64,000 nucleotides of DNA, from the NCBI GenBank assembly GCA_035528415.1, contig DATKYQ010000025.1, positions 62,001 to 126,000 of the forward strand, given 5' to 3'. The notes under the pieces were generated by a model that was not told the DNA's origin, ran no database searches, and saw nothing but the letters and a program-made list of their open reading frames with translations. The position numbers were made by a program, and so were the translations under genes. This DNA comes from DATKYQ01 sp035528415 (lineage in GTDB: Bacteria > Myxococcota > B64-G9). Positions within the stretch are counted from its first letter, which is position 1; each line of letters opens with the position of its first letter. Positions 1-8,009 of the stretch are shown piece by piece.

Positions 1-334
1 TAGAAAAAGAGCCCTGTCTGTCCAGTCGGACCGTAAGTCGCGAGCGGATGCGTTGCCGGCTGCCTCCCACCACAAAAGCCAGGCGGGAATCCTGCTCGAA
101 ATCCTGGCCGGAAAGGCGGGCATGCACGCTGCCCAACCGGCGGTTCTGGTAGTAGGCCCCCATCCAGACTTCAAAGTCGGCAAGCGAACCCCGGGTCAAG
201 AGCGGGGCTTCCGGGGACGAGATTCGAAACATGAGCCACATGACCCACACCCAGGCGGCCAGAAAACCCACCCCGAGCACGTGCCAACCCGGGTGTACAG
301 TTTCGAATGCATTTCTCGCAACGGATGTATCCAT
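1..334 (-). CDS. Membrane-anchored protein of unknown function, 5' part (runs off window)
   Basis: An open frame of 111 codons begins at the ATG at 334 and is still open at base 1, so the C-terminus is missing. Residues about 17-38 form one hydrophobic segment (GWHVLGVGFLAAWVWVMWLM), which looks like an N-terminal signal anchor. After it comes a soluble stretch with WMGAYYQNRRLGSVHARLSG. The pattern W-x-Y-x(4)-G-x-x-H resembles the start of periplasmic domains found in some proteins next to transglutaminase-like genes, but the match is only by eye. No family is assigned. Its promoter would lie in 335-549, divergent from the PilZ gene. Confidence 0.6.
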   Translation of the reverse strand, partial: MDTSVARNAFETVHPGWHVLGVGFLAAWVWVMWLMFRISSPEAPLLTRGSLADFEVWMGAYYQNRRLGSVHARLSGQDFEQDSRLAFVVGGSRQRIRSRLTVRLDRQGSFS

Positions 335-387
335 GAGTCGCTCCCGATACGCAAACGAAGTAACACAGCCCATCCTCCCGGGTCAAT

Positions 388-401
388 CCCACCCGGGTGG
401 G
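388..401. repeat. Perfect 14-bp palindrome CCCACCCGGGTGGG
   Basis: This perfect inverted repeat lies between the divergent membrane-protein gene (start 334) and the PilZ gene (start 550). It could be an operator serving either gene. In GC-rich DNA such a palindrome can also occur by chance. The rest of the 335-549 gap shows no convincing promoter, only an AT-rich patch near 455-470. Confidence 0.3.
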
Positions 402-549
402 TCCCGACGGCCCCGCAAGCGCCCGAACCTGGCCGTCGAACCTGTTGAAATCATGGCTTTATTATTTCCAAACGGCGGCGCGGCTGGTATGTTTATTGCA
501 GAAGCACTATGATGTCGATCTTTGTGACCCAGTCAATCGAGGAAGATCC

Positions 550-1359
550 ATGACTAACAAAGCGAGTGACGAAACCGGGAGGAAGACGCAAACAGAGGCG
601 ATCGAGAAACAGCGCGCCGAGTTCAACGGAAAGCTCGGCGAACTGGACACGCGCGCGGGCGAGTTGGACAAGCGCGAAGGTGCCGTCGATTCGGAGGCCG
701 TCGAGCTGACCGAGAAGATCAAGGCCCTGGCCGAAGAGCACAAACGGCTGGACCAGCGCAAGAAAGATCTCGAGCGCCGGGCGCGGGAGATTGGCGACCG
801 GCGCACCGGGATAGCGGCCGAGCGCAAGAGGCTGACCCGGGAAAGAGACGCCTTGATCGAGGGCGTGCGCGGCCTGGACTCGCGCCGGGAGGAGATCGAT
901 CGCCAGCAGGCCTACGACGAGACGCAGAAGGTCGCCTCGTTCCAGGTGCAGGCGCCGCCCGACGCCGCGAAGGTCGACACGCAAGCGAGTCCCGGCGACG
1001 GGACGACCGAGGCAAATCAGAGAACGCGCCCGCGCCTCTCGGTTCAAGTAGACGTCTCGCTGCACACCGAGCACAACTTCTATGCCGGGCTAACCGATAA
1101 CATATCCGAGGGCGGTCTCTTCATCGCCACCCACGAGAACCTGCCGCTGGGCACGCAGATGAACCTGACGTTGAGTCTGCCCGACCACGAGCCCTTCGAG
1201 GTCGAAGGAGAGGTCCGCTGGCTGCGCGAGTACAACGATTTCACGTCCGACGTCTCCCCGGGCGTCGGCGTCGCCTTCAACGACCTGCCGGACGCAAGGC
1301 GCGCGCTTATAGAACAATTCATCCGCCAGCGCTCCCCGCTGCTCTACGAAGCCATGTAG
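550..1359 (+). CDS. Coiled-coil protein with C-terminal PilZ domain
   Basis: 269 residues from the ATG at 550, preceded by GAGGAAG at 539-545; an in-frame ATG at 397 has no ribosome site and would add 51 unlikely residues. Residues about 15-130 are a highly charged continuous coiled coil. The PilZ domain occupies about 160-265 and carries both c-di-GMP contacts, RTRPR (RxxxR) and NISEGG (NxSxxG). Its extended form resembles the PilZ subfamily common in myxobacteria. It probably senses c-di-GMP in the cytoplasm and passes the signal on through the coiled coil. The partner cannot be read from the sequence. lexA follows 72 bp downstream behind its own promoter. Confidence 0.85.
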   Translation: MTNKASDETGRKTQTEAIEKQRAEFNGKLGELDTRAGELDKREGAVDSEAVELTEKIKALAEEHKRLDQRKKDLERRAREIGDRRTGIAAERKRLTRERDALIEGVRGLDSRREEIDRQQAYDETQKVASFQVQAPPDAAKVDTQASPGDGTTEANQRTRPRLSVQVDVSLHTEHNFYAGLTDNISEGGLFIATHENLPLGTQMNLTLSLPDHEPFEVEGEVRWLREYNDFTSDVSPGVGVAFNDLPDARRALIEQFIRQRSPLLYEAM

Positions 1360-1382
1360 CAGGAGATGGAAAACCCAACAGC

Positions 1383-1411
1383 TTGACATCTGCACATGCG
1401 TTCAGTAACAT
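1383..1411 (+). promoter_or_regulatory. lexA promoter with LexA operator in the spacer
   Basis: TTGACA at 1383-1388 and TAACAT at 1406-1411 are separated by 17 bp. The segment 1390-1406 reads CTGCACATGCGTTCAGT and fits the Myxococcus xanthus LexA consensus CTRHAMRYBYGTTCAGS (as I recall it) at all but the last base. Placement between -35 and -10 implies autorepression of lexA. The same arrangement recurs at 50629-50657. Confidence 0.85.
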
Positions 1412-1431
1412 GTGTCTGACCGGGAGGCGCC

Positions 1432-2073
1432 ATGAGAGAGCTTACCGCCAGACAGCAGCAGCTACTTTCGTTCATCGAGGAGTACGCCATCGAGCATGGG
1501 TTCCCGCCCGCGATCCGCGAGATGGCCGATCACATGGGCATCAGTTCCACAAACGGGGTCAACGATCACCTCAAGGCCCTCGAGCGCAAGGGTTACCTCT
1601 CGCGCGAGAAGGGCCTCAAGTCCCGGGCCATCCGTCTGGCGGCTCCCTCCCGGGCACATCCCGCCGAACGGGACGACGGCGCGGCCGTACTGGTGCCACT
1701 CTTGGGTCGCGTTGCCGCCGGTTTGCCGGTGATGAGCGAAGAGAACCTCGATCGTGAGTTGCTGCTCGATCGCTCGCTGCTTCCGGCCAGCGGCAAGGTC
1801 TTCGCACTGTGCGTCCGTGGCGATTCGATGACAGGCCGGGGCATCCTCGATGGAGATCTGGTGCTGGTTCGTTCCCAACAAAGCGCCGTCTCGGGCGACA
1901 TTGTGGTCGCCATGCTGGACGGAGAAGTCACCGTCAAGACCTATCGCCGCAGCCGCGAGAGCGTGGTTCTCGAGCCGGCCAACCCGGCTTTCGAACCGAT
2001 TGTCATCCGCCGGCGAGACTTCGCCTCGGCCTCCATCCTGGGCGTCGTGAGCGGCTTAGTGCGGCAAATCTAG
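1432..2073 (+). CDS. lexA: LexA repressor, SOS response
   Basis: 213 residues, the usual LexA length. Residues 1-70 are the winged helix-turn-helix DNA-binding domain. The S24 peptidase domain follows, with the self-cleavage site A96-G97 (GRVAAGLP), nucleophile S132 in GDSM and general base K169 in VTVKT. RecA filaments would trigger cleavage after DNA damage and release SOS genes. The ATG at 1432 follows GGGAGG (1422-1427). The operator at 1390-1406 shows autoregulation, and a matching operator precedes the radical SAM gene at 50664. All catalytic residues are present, so it should be functional. Confidence 0.97.
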   Translation: MRELTARQQQLLSFIEEYAIEHGFPPAIREMADHMGISSTNGVNDHLKALERKGYLSREKGLKSRAIRLAAPSRAHPAERDDGAAVLVPLLGRVAAGLPVMSEENLDRELLLDRSLLPASGKVFALCVRGDSMTGRGILDGDLVLVRSQQSAVSGDIVVAMLDGEVTVKTYRRSRESVVLEPANPAFEPIVIRRRDFASASILGVVSGLVRQI

Positions 2074-2120
2074 CGCCCACCCGCTTGACAACGATCGAAC
2101 CATCGGATACCACATGTCCG

Positions 2121-3548
2121 ATGGTTCACAGTCGACGCATCGATCCCTTCCCGGGCAACCCCCGCCGACGGGGCAACCCGGTCAAGATCCAGTTCGAGGG
2201 CCGCTCGATAGATGGCTACGAAGGCGAGTCCGTCGCCATGGCCCTGATTGCCGCCGGCATCAACGTGTTCGGCCGCAGCATCAAGTACCATCGCCCGCGC
2301 GGGCCCTGGTGCCTCGCGGGCCACTGCAGCGGCTGCCTGATGCGCATCGAAGGCACCCCCAACGTGCGCTCCTGCGAGACGGCTTGCCGCTCGGGCCTGG
2401 TCGTCGAGCGGCAGGCCGGCTGGCCGGGCGCGGGGTTCGACCTCCTGCGCGCGGTTGACTGGCTGAGCGGGGAGCGGCTCGATCACCACTCCATGTTCAC
2501 GGCCTCATCCGGCCTCAACCGGCTGGCAGCCCGTTTCGTGCGCCGGCTTTCCGGCTACGGCGATCCTCCCGGCGCCGATCCACCGGCAGCAGTCCCAATA
2601 AAAGAGACCAAGGCCGGGACGGTGATTGTCGGCGCAGGGGCCGCCGGCCTGTCGGCGGCTTTGTCCCTGGCGGGCGCCGGGCACGAGCTTGTGCTTTTTG
2701 AAAACAGCCCACGGGTCGGCGGGCGCCTGTTGGACGCCGCAACCCGCCTTCCGGGATCCGGCGGCCGGATTGATAGCGGCTGGGAGCGCCTGCAAGAGAT
2801 CGAACAAAGCCTCGGGGAAACGCCCGGCATCGAATTGCACGCCGGCACAGTGGTACTGGCAATCTATCCGGGCGAGCGCTTCGAGGTGCTGGCCGGCAAT
2901 TCCGAGCAAACCTTCCTGGTGCGGGCCGAGCGCTTGATCATTTGCACGGGCGCCTACGAGCAACTGCCGCTGTTTGCCAACAACGACCTGCCCGGGCTAT
3001 TCGGTGTCAGGGCGCTCGACCGGCTGGTGTGCGGCCATGGAGTAGTGCCCGGCGAGCCGCTGGTGGTTGTGGGCGATTCCGAGCGCGCCCTGCGCCTGGC
3101 CGATCTGCTGGCCGAGCACGATGTCGCCCTGAGCGGTGTCGTTACAAGGCTTCGCCAAGGGGAAGCTATCGACAGGCTCCGGGCCCGCGGCCTGCCTATA
3201 TTTTTCGGGCACCGGCTGACCGGGGCCCGCGGCGGCCGCAGGCTCGACAGGATCGAATTGGCCCCCGAGGACGGCGCTGATGCCGATCTGGTTCTCGACT
3301 GCCGGACGTGCGCCGTCGAAGCTCCCGCCGCACCGGCCTACGAGCTTGCGCACCACGCCGGCTGCCGCGTCGGCTTCGCCTCGGACTCCGGCTATCGCGT
3401 AACAACCGACGACGACGGCCTGACCAGCCACGGCCGGGTCTTCGCCGCCGGCCACTGCGCCCGGGCCCGCTCGACAGAAGAGGCGCTGCTGCATGGCGAG
3501 AGAGCGGGGCAGTCCTGCGCACTCTCCATCCGGGCGGAGGTGTCATGA
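2121..3548 (+). CDS. FAD/2Fe-2S dehydrogenase alpha subunit (HcnA/HcnB, SoxA or opine-oxidase type)
   Basis: 475 residues from the ATG at 2121; the frame stays open upstream through lexA, but starting there would overlap lexA by hundreds of bases. Residues about 1-100 are a ferredoxin-like 2Fe-2S domain with the cysteine cluster CLAGHCSGC then RSC. Residues about 155-475 are a two-dinucleotide-binding flavoprotein (VIVGAGAAGLSAA for FAD). It corresponds to a fusion of HcnA- and HcnB-like parts, or to the N-terminal two thirds of sarcosine oxidase alpha. The next two genes overlap by ATGA and supply the small Fe-S and the FAD catalytic subunits. Substrate is probably an amino acid or secondary amine, with electrons going to the respiratory chain. 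No clear ribosome site, so the exact start is uncertain. Confidence 0.8.
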   Translation: MVHSRRIDPFPGNPRRRGNPVKIQFEGRSIDGYEGESVAMALIAAGINVFGRSIKYHRPRGPWCLAGHCSGCLMRIEGTPNVRSCETACRSGLVVERQAGWPGAGFDLLRAVDWLSGERLDHHSMFTASSGLNRLAARFVRRLSGYGDPPGADPPAAVPIKETKAGTVIVGAGAAGLSAALSLAGAGHELVLFENSPRVGGRLLDAATRLPGSGGRIDSGWERLQEIEQSLGETPGIELHAGTVVLAIYPGERFEVLAGNSEQTFLVRAERLIICTGAYEQLPLFANNDLPGLFGVRALDRLVCGHGVVPGEPLVVVGDSERALRLADLLAEHDVALSGVVTRLRQGEAIDRLRARGLPIFFGHRLTGARGGRRLDRIELAPEDGADADLVLDCRTCAVEAPAAPAYELAHHAGCRVGFASDSGYRVTTDDDGLTSHGRVFAAGHCARARSTEEALLHGERAGQSCALSIRAEVS

Positions 3549-3826
3549 GCAAGACCATCATCTGTCGCTGCGAGGATGTCTGCCTTGCCGACCTGGAAGA
3601 AGCCTTCAAGCACGGCCGGCACGATCTCGAATCGCTCAAACGTTACACCGGCTTCTCGACCGGCTTCTGCCAGGGCAAGGGTTGCACGGCGCACGCGGCC
3701 CGTTTTTTGGCCGCCTTGCAGGGCGGAGACGACATGGTGGCTGATCCTCCCAGGGTACGACCGCTTTTGCACCCTACCCCGGCGGCCCGTTTCGCGGGCC
3801 GGGACGACGGCGGTGAGAACCCATGA
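3545..3826 (+). CDS. Small BFD-like 2Fe-2S protein of the flavin dehydrogenase
   Basis: 93 residues. The N-terminal 60 residues have the BFD-like [2Fe-2S] pattern CRCEDVC, then CQGKGC near residue 45. This domain normally carries electrons between the two flavin subunits of HcnABC, proline-dehydrogenase or opine-oxidase complexes. Here it is a separate gene. Its start overlaps the alpha gene's stop (ATGA at 3545-3548) and its stop overlaps the next start (ATGA at 3823-3826), so the three are translationally coupled. The C-terminal 30 residues are Pro/Arg-rich and not conserved-looking. Confidence 0.8.
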   Translation: MSKTIICRCEDVCLADLEEAFKHGRHDLESLKRYTGFSTGFCQGKGCTAHAARFLAALQGGDDMVADPPRVRPLLHPTPAARFAGRDDGGENP

Positions 3827-4968
3827 AAGATCGCGCCGAGCTGGTGATCATCGGCGGCGGGATCATCGGTCTCTCGCTCGCCTACCACCTGGCGCGAATG
3901 GGCTTTCACGACATCGTGGTGCTCGAACAGGGTTACCTGTGTTTCGGGGCCTCGGGCAGGAACGGCGGCGGCGTCCGCCAACAATGGTCGACCGCGGATC
4001 ACATTAAGCTTGCCCGTATGAGTGTGCGCCTGTTTCGCAGCCTTGCGCGCGAGACGGGCTACAACATCTGGTTCAGACAGGGCGGCTACCTGTTTTTGTC
4101 CCGCGATGCCGAATCGGCCGCGGCGCTTGTCAAAAACGTCGAATTGCAAAACAGCCTGGGGGTGTCCACTCGCCAAATCGACGTCTCGGAGGCAAGACGC
4201 ATTGTCCCCGGGCTGACAGGCAAGGGGATTGCGGCCTGCGCCTACAACTCAACCGACGGAGTGCTGTTCCCCTGGCCGGCGGTCTGGGGCATGGCCAATA
4301 CCGCCCGCCAGTTGGGCGTTGAGATCGAAACCTTCACCAGGGTGACCGGCATCGATGTTCACGAGGGACGCATCACCAAGGTGGTCACCAGCCGGGGCGC
4401 GATCGCAACGGGCAGGGTTGTCAACGCGGCCGGGGGCTGGTCACCGCAAATCGCCCGCCTGGCCGGCTGCCAGCTGCCCAACCATCCCTACCGGCACGAG
4501 ATCCTGGTCAGCGAGCCGCTCGGTCCCTTCCTCGATCCCATGCTGTGCGATCTTTCGGACGGCACCTATTTCTCCCAGACCATGCGTGGCGAGATCTGCG
4601 GGGGGCTTTCCGATCCCGAAGAGCCGTCATCGATGAGCAGCGCTTCGAGCTTCAGGTTTCTCAGGCGCATGTGTCGCTCGATGACCCGCCTGATGCCCAA
4701 ACTTTCCGGGGTCAAGATTCTCAGGCAATGGGCCGGCTATTACGACGAGACTCCCGACGGCAACCCCATCCTGGGGCCCTCGAAAGAAGTCGAAGGTTTC
4801 ATCCAGTTCAACGGCTTCGGCGGTCACGGATTCATGCTGGCGCCGGCGATCGGCAAGATAGGCGCCGAGTGGCTCCTGCGCCAGGCCGAACACGAGATCT
4901 TCACAAAGTACGCCCCGGATCGGTTCGGAAAAAACCCGGCGCCCAAAGAGTCTCTGGTGCTCGGCTAG
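3823..4968 (+). CDS. FAD-dependent amino-acid/amine dehydrogenase beta subunit (DAO family)
   Basis: 381 residues, typical of HcnC, sarcosine oxidase beta and glycine or D-amino-acid oxidase proteins. The N-terminal Rossmann motif LVIIGGGIIGLSLAYHLAR binds FAD, followed by the GASGRNGGGVRQQW segment typical of the sarcosine-oxidase beta branch. The C-terminal GFGGHGFMLAPAIGKIGAEWL closes the FAD site. It is the catalytic subunit of the complex encoded with the two preceding genes. Substrate could be proline, hydroxyproline, sarcosine or an opine; HCN synthase is possible but less likely in this context. The gcv and fhs genes elsewhere in the window make a glycine or N-methylglycine role plausible but unproven. 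Confidence 0.85.
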   Translation: MKDRAELVIIGGGIIGLSLAYHLARMGFHDIVVLEQGYLCFGASGRNGGGVRQQWSTADHIKLARMSVRLFRSLARETGYNIWFRQGGYLFLSRDAESAAALVKNVELQNSLGVSTRQIDVSEARRIVPGLTGKGIAACAYNSTDGVLFPWPAVWGMANTARQLGVEIETFTRVTGIDVHEGRITKVVTSRGAIATGRVVNAAGGWSPQIARLAGCQLPNHPYRHEILVSEPLGPFLDPMLCDLSDGTYFSQTMRGEICGGLSDPEEPSSMSSASSFRFLRRMCRSMTRLMPKLSGVKILRQWAGYYDETPDGNPILGPSKEVEGFIQFNGFGGHGFMLAPAIGKIGAEWLLRQAEHEIFTKYAPDRFGKNPAPKESLVLG

Positions 4969-4975
4969 ACCGTTT

Positions 4976-5545
4976 ATGATGGCAGCATCTTTACACCTGA
5001 CCCACGAGGCCTACAGCCGCCACGCCGCCTACATCCAAGCCCACCTGACAGCCATATTGAGAGACGAGGCCGAGGCCTGGGACCTGACCCAAGAGACCTT
5101 CGTGCACTACATTATTTTCTTAAACCGCGGCGGACGGGCGGGCTATCCTCTGGGCTTTCTGTACCGCGCGGCTTCGCGCCTGGCCGTCAAGCACCTGCGC
5201 AGGAGACGTCGCCGGGCGAAAATGCTTGCCGCCGCCGCAGAGGACGAAAGGCGGGTCGAAGTGCCGGGCGGGCGAATCGAGGCCCGCTCGCTGCTGCGCG
5301 CGGTCATGGATCGGCTCGATCCATGGGGAAAGGTAGTGGCCAAGGCAATAATGCTCGACGAGATGAGCACCACCGAAATTTGCAATTATACCGGATTCAG
5401 CCGCGGAAGAGTTCGCCGCAGAATCAATAAAATACGGGCGCTTGCAAAAAATATTGAGCTGAACGCAAAAAAAAGCGATCCGTTTGGGCGTCTCGGGTCC
5501 TCTTTACAAGTGGAAGAACCACTCAAGCGAGGGGATTTCGAATGA
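4976..5545 (+). CDS. ECF-type RNA polymerase sigma factor
   Basis: 189 residues. Region 2 is recognisable at EAWDLTQETFVHYI, and region 4 helix-turn-helix at about residues 120-160 (DEMSTTEICNYTGFSRGRVRRR). A basic linker (KHLRRRRRRAK) joins them. The gene follows the dehydrogenase operon by 7 bp, but functionally belongs with the next gene, an anti-sigma factor whose start overlaps its stop (ATGA at 5542-5545). The regulon is unknown; the caspase-like and lipoprotein genes downstream are the natural candidates. ATG at 4976 or 4979 is equally possible. Confidence 0.8.
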   Translation: MMAASLHLTHEAYSRHAAYIQAHLTAILRDEAEAWDLTQETFVHYIIFLNRGGRAGYPLGFLYRAASRLAVKHLRRRRRRAKMLAAAAEDERRVEVPGGRIEARSLLRAVMDRLDPWGKVVAKAIMLDEMSTTEICNYTGFSRGRVRRRINKIRALAKNIELNAKKSDPFGRLGSSLQVEEPLKRGDFE

Positions 5546-6339
5546 GTACGGACACGCATTCCGGCAACAAAAAGAAGACCGACGCCTGTCCCCGGCGCAT
5601 CGAACTGCTGCAGGCCATGGACCCGGACATCCCGGGAGAGCGCCTGGATGCCGTGCGCGCGCACGCCCTGGGCTGCCCGCGCTGTTCGGGCATCGTTTCG
5701 CGGCTGGAAGCCGAAAACACCGAATTCATCGCCCGCCACCCGCCCGGGACGATCGTGCCGCGCCTTTTGGCCCGCGCGGCGGGAACCCGGCACAAACGAC
5801 GCCTGCTGCAGGTGCTCGCTCCCGCCGCCGCCGCCGCACTGGCGCTGCTGGTGCTGCTTGTTGCACAGCCGGCTAATCATGAGCCCGGGCCTGTCACCAC
5901 GCGCGTCAAGGGCGAGGTCTCGCTGCGCTTTTTCGTACAGCGCGGCGGTCAAAGCGTCGAGGCGCGCTCGGGAGAGATTTTCCACGCCGGTGACCGCATT
6001 CAGTTCGTCTACACCTCGGGCGCCAAGCGTTACCTGTTTTTGGCCAGCCTGGACGACGAGGGGCGCTTGTCTAACTTCAACTTCCAGGCGGCACCCAGTT
6101 CGGTGCCCATAGTCCCCGGCAACGGACAGGTTTTAGAGGGCAGCATCATCCTCGACGATCACCTGGGACCTGAGCGGGTCTTCGCCGTTTTCTCCGACCG
6201 CCCGCTTCCTCAGGCCGAGATCGAACGGGCCGCGGCGCGCGCTTTCTCGCTCCTGCGCCGGGAAGGCGGCGACATAACCAAGCTCATGCGCCTGCCGCTG
6301 TCCCATCCCCAGGCCAGCGTTCTGCTCGAAAAGAAATAG
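5542..6339 (+). CDS. Zinc-finger anti-sigma factor with periplasmic DUF4384-like domain
   Basis: 265 residues. The cytoplasmic N-terminus has the anti-sigma zinc motif H41-x3-C45-x2-C48. A transmembrane helix spans about 85-108, rich in Ala and Leu. The outer part (about 115-265) resembles the DUF4384 fold often found with bacterial caspase-like proteins (RSGEIFHAGDRIQFVY then a YLFLASLDDEGRL strand pair). It should hold the preceding sigma factor at the membrane until an envelope signal releases it. Translationally coupled to the sigma gene. No site-1 protease gene is adjacent, although a caspase-like and a subtilase-like gene lie downstream. Confidence 0.8.
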   Translation: MSTDTHSGNKKKTDACPRRIELLQAMDPDIPGERLDAVRAHALGCPRCSGIVSRLEAENTEFIARHPPGTIVPRLLARAAGTRHKRRLLQVLAPAAAAALALLVLLVAQPANHEPGPVTTRVKGEVSLRFFVQRGGQSVEARSGEIFHAGDRIQFVYTSGAKRYLFLASLDDEGRLSNFNFQAAPSSVPIVPGNGQVLEGSIILDDHLGPERVFAVFSDRPLPQAEIERAAARAFSLLRREGGDITKLMRLPLSHPQASVLLEKK

Positions 6340-6410
6340 GGCCACCGACTCACCCGATATGATATGATCCTCGCCTGTCGATTTTTTAATACTCGACTTC
6401 GAGGTACCGC

Positions 6411-8009
6411 GTGCCGGCGTCCAGGCGAGCCAGGGATGTTTTGCTCTTCGCGATTTGCGCGTGTTTTACGCTCGCATCAGGCCCCGCAAAGACGCAGACA
6501 AACCGCTGGGCCGTGGTGGCCGGTAACAACCTGGGCGGTCCGCAACGCATCCCGCTGCGCTTTGCCGAGCAGGACGCGCGTCGGGTGGCACGCGTGCTTA
6601 CCGAACTGGGCCGCTTCGCGCCCGGGCGCGTGCAAATCCTGCTGGGTAAATCACCACGTGAGTTCATCGACGCCTTACGGCGCGCAGAGCAAGGCATTGC
6701 CGCAAGCGACCCCGACCGCAGGTCGATCCTCTTCGTCTATTACTCGGGCCACGCCGACGGTGAAAACCTCAACATGGGCGACCAGCGCCTGGGGCTTGCC
6801 GATCTGAAAAGCGAGGCCGCCGCGGCCGGTCCGGACGTGTCGATGATCGTCCTCGACGCCTGCTACTCCGGTGCGGCCGCCCGGGAAAAGGGCGGCCGCA
6901 GCGCCCCGTCCTTTTTGCGCTTCTCAGAGTCGCCGCGGGCCACGGGCCGGGTGATCCTCACCTCTGCGGCCGCCTCGGAGATGGCCCAGGAATCGGACGA
7001 GATAGGCAGCTCGTTCTTCACCCACTACCTGGTCTCGGGCCTGATGGGCGACGCCGACCGCTCGGGCGATCGCAAGGTGACCCTGGCCGAGTTGTACCGC
7101 TACGTTTACGACCGCACTGTCAACCGCACCGTAGACACCATGCCCGGGGTGCAGCACCCGGCCTTCTCGTACGATCTCGAGGGCGAGGGCAGCATCGTGC
7201 TGGCCGATCTGAACAACGAGTCGACCGGGATCCTGATGCCCGTGGAGTCCGCCGGCAACTACCTGTTGTTCGATACCGGCAAGAGCTCGGTTGTGGCCGA
7301 GCTTACGAAACACCGGGGCACCCGGCGCATGATTCCGCTTTCGCCCGGCAACTACGTCCTCAAGAAGCGGCTGGCCGATCACCTGCTGGCGGCCGAGTTG
7401 CGGATCGCCTCGGGTGAGTTGCTCAGCGTATCCGACGAGAACATGAGGCGGATCGAGTTCGACAGCCCCACCGCCAAGGGCTGGGATCTGGCGCTCGGCG
7501 CGCGCGCCCGGCGCTTCGAGGTGCAGGCGCTGATGGGCTGGACGGCCTTTTTGCGCGCCCCGGCCGGGGGCATCTGGTCTGCGCCGGCCGCCGGGGCGGG
7601 CGTCATGCTTCGCGGCTGGCCGGCCCGCGGCTGGAACGCCCGTCTGTCGGTGGTCTCGGGAGCCTGGCGGCACTCGCTGCCGCTAGCCGACCGGCGGTTG
7701 GGTTTCACACTGGTCCTTTTTGAGACCGCCGCCGCAATGGGCCGCGCGCTGGAGTACGGCCCCTTCGCGCTGGAGCTGGGCGGCCGAGTCCTTGCAAACT
7801 TCGTCCAGCGGCGCTTCGACTCCGGAGGCTACACGGGCAACGACCAGTCGGCAGGCGCAGGTCTTGGCCCGTACGCGCTGTTCGCGGTACGCCTGGGCAG
7901 GCTGCGCCTGGCTATCGATCTCTCGGCCGGCGCGCTTTTTTTCCCCGGCGCCGACAGGACGATAATCCCGTACACTTCGGCCGGGCTGACGCTGGGGCTG
8001 GGGATATGA
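6411..8009 (+). CDS. Secreted caspase-family (C14) peptidase
   Basis: 532 residues from a GTG start with GAGG at 6401-6404. Residues 1-29 are a signal peptide. The caspase p20-like domain covers about 30-240, with catalytic H114 in FVYYSGHADG and C151 in VLDACYSG, and an EF-hand-like stretch DADRSGDRKVT after it. The C-terminal half (about 340-532) has alternating strands and Gly-rich turns that suggest a beta-rich or barrel-like domain. It is exported, so it probably acts in the periplasm or outer envelope. It sits 71 bp after the anti-sigma gene and overlaps the next gene by ATGA, giving a sigma/anti-sigma/caspase/lipoprotein unit. Confidence 0.85.
   Translation: MPASRRARDVLLFAICACFTLASGPAKTQTNRWAVVAGNNLGGPQRIPLRFAEQDARRVARVLTELGRFAPGRVQILLGKSPREFIDALRRAEQGIAASDPDRRSILFVYYSGHADGENLNMGDQRLGLADLKSEAAAAGPDVSMIVLDACYSGAAAREKGGRSAPSFLRFSESPRATGRVILTSAAASEMAQESDEIGSSFFTHYLVSGLMGDADRSGDRKVTLAELYRYVYDRTVNRTVDTMPGVQHPAFSYDLEGEGSIVLADLNNESTGILMPVESAGNYLLFDTGKSSVVAELTKHRGTRRMIPLSPGNYVLKKRLADHLLAAELRIASGELLSVSDENMRRIEFDSPTAKGWDLALGARARRFEVQALMGWTAFLRAPAGGIWSAPAAGAGVMLRGWPARGWNARLSVVSGAWRHSLPLADRRLGFTLVLFETAAAMGRALEYGPFALELGGRVLANFVQRRFDSGGYTGNDQSAGAGLGPYALFAVRLGRLRLAIDLSAGALFFPGADRTIIPYTSAGLTLGLGI

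Noticed and set aside
1809..2120. Extended start for the flavin dehydrogenase alpha subunit inside lexA
   Set aside because: It would overlap lexA by 265 bp and add residues unlike the family; the ATG at 2121 fits the expected N-terminus.
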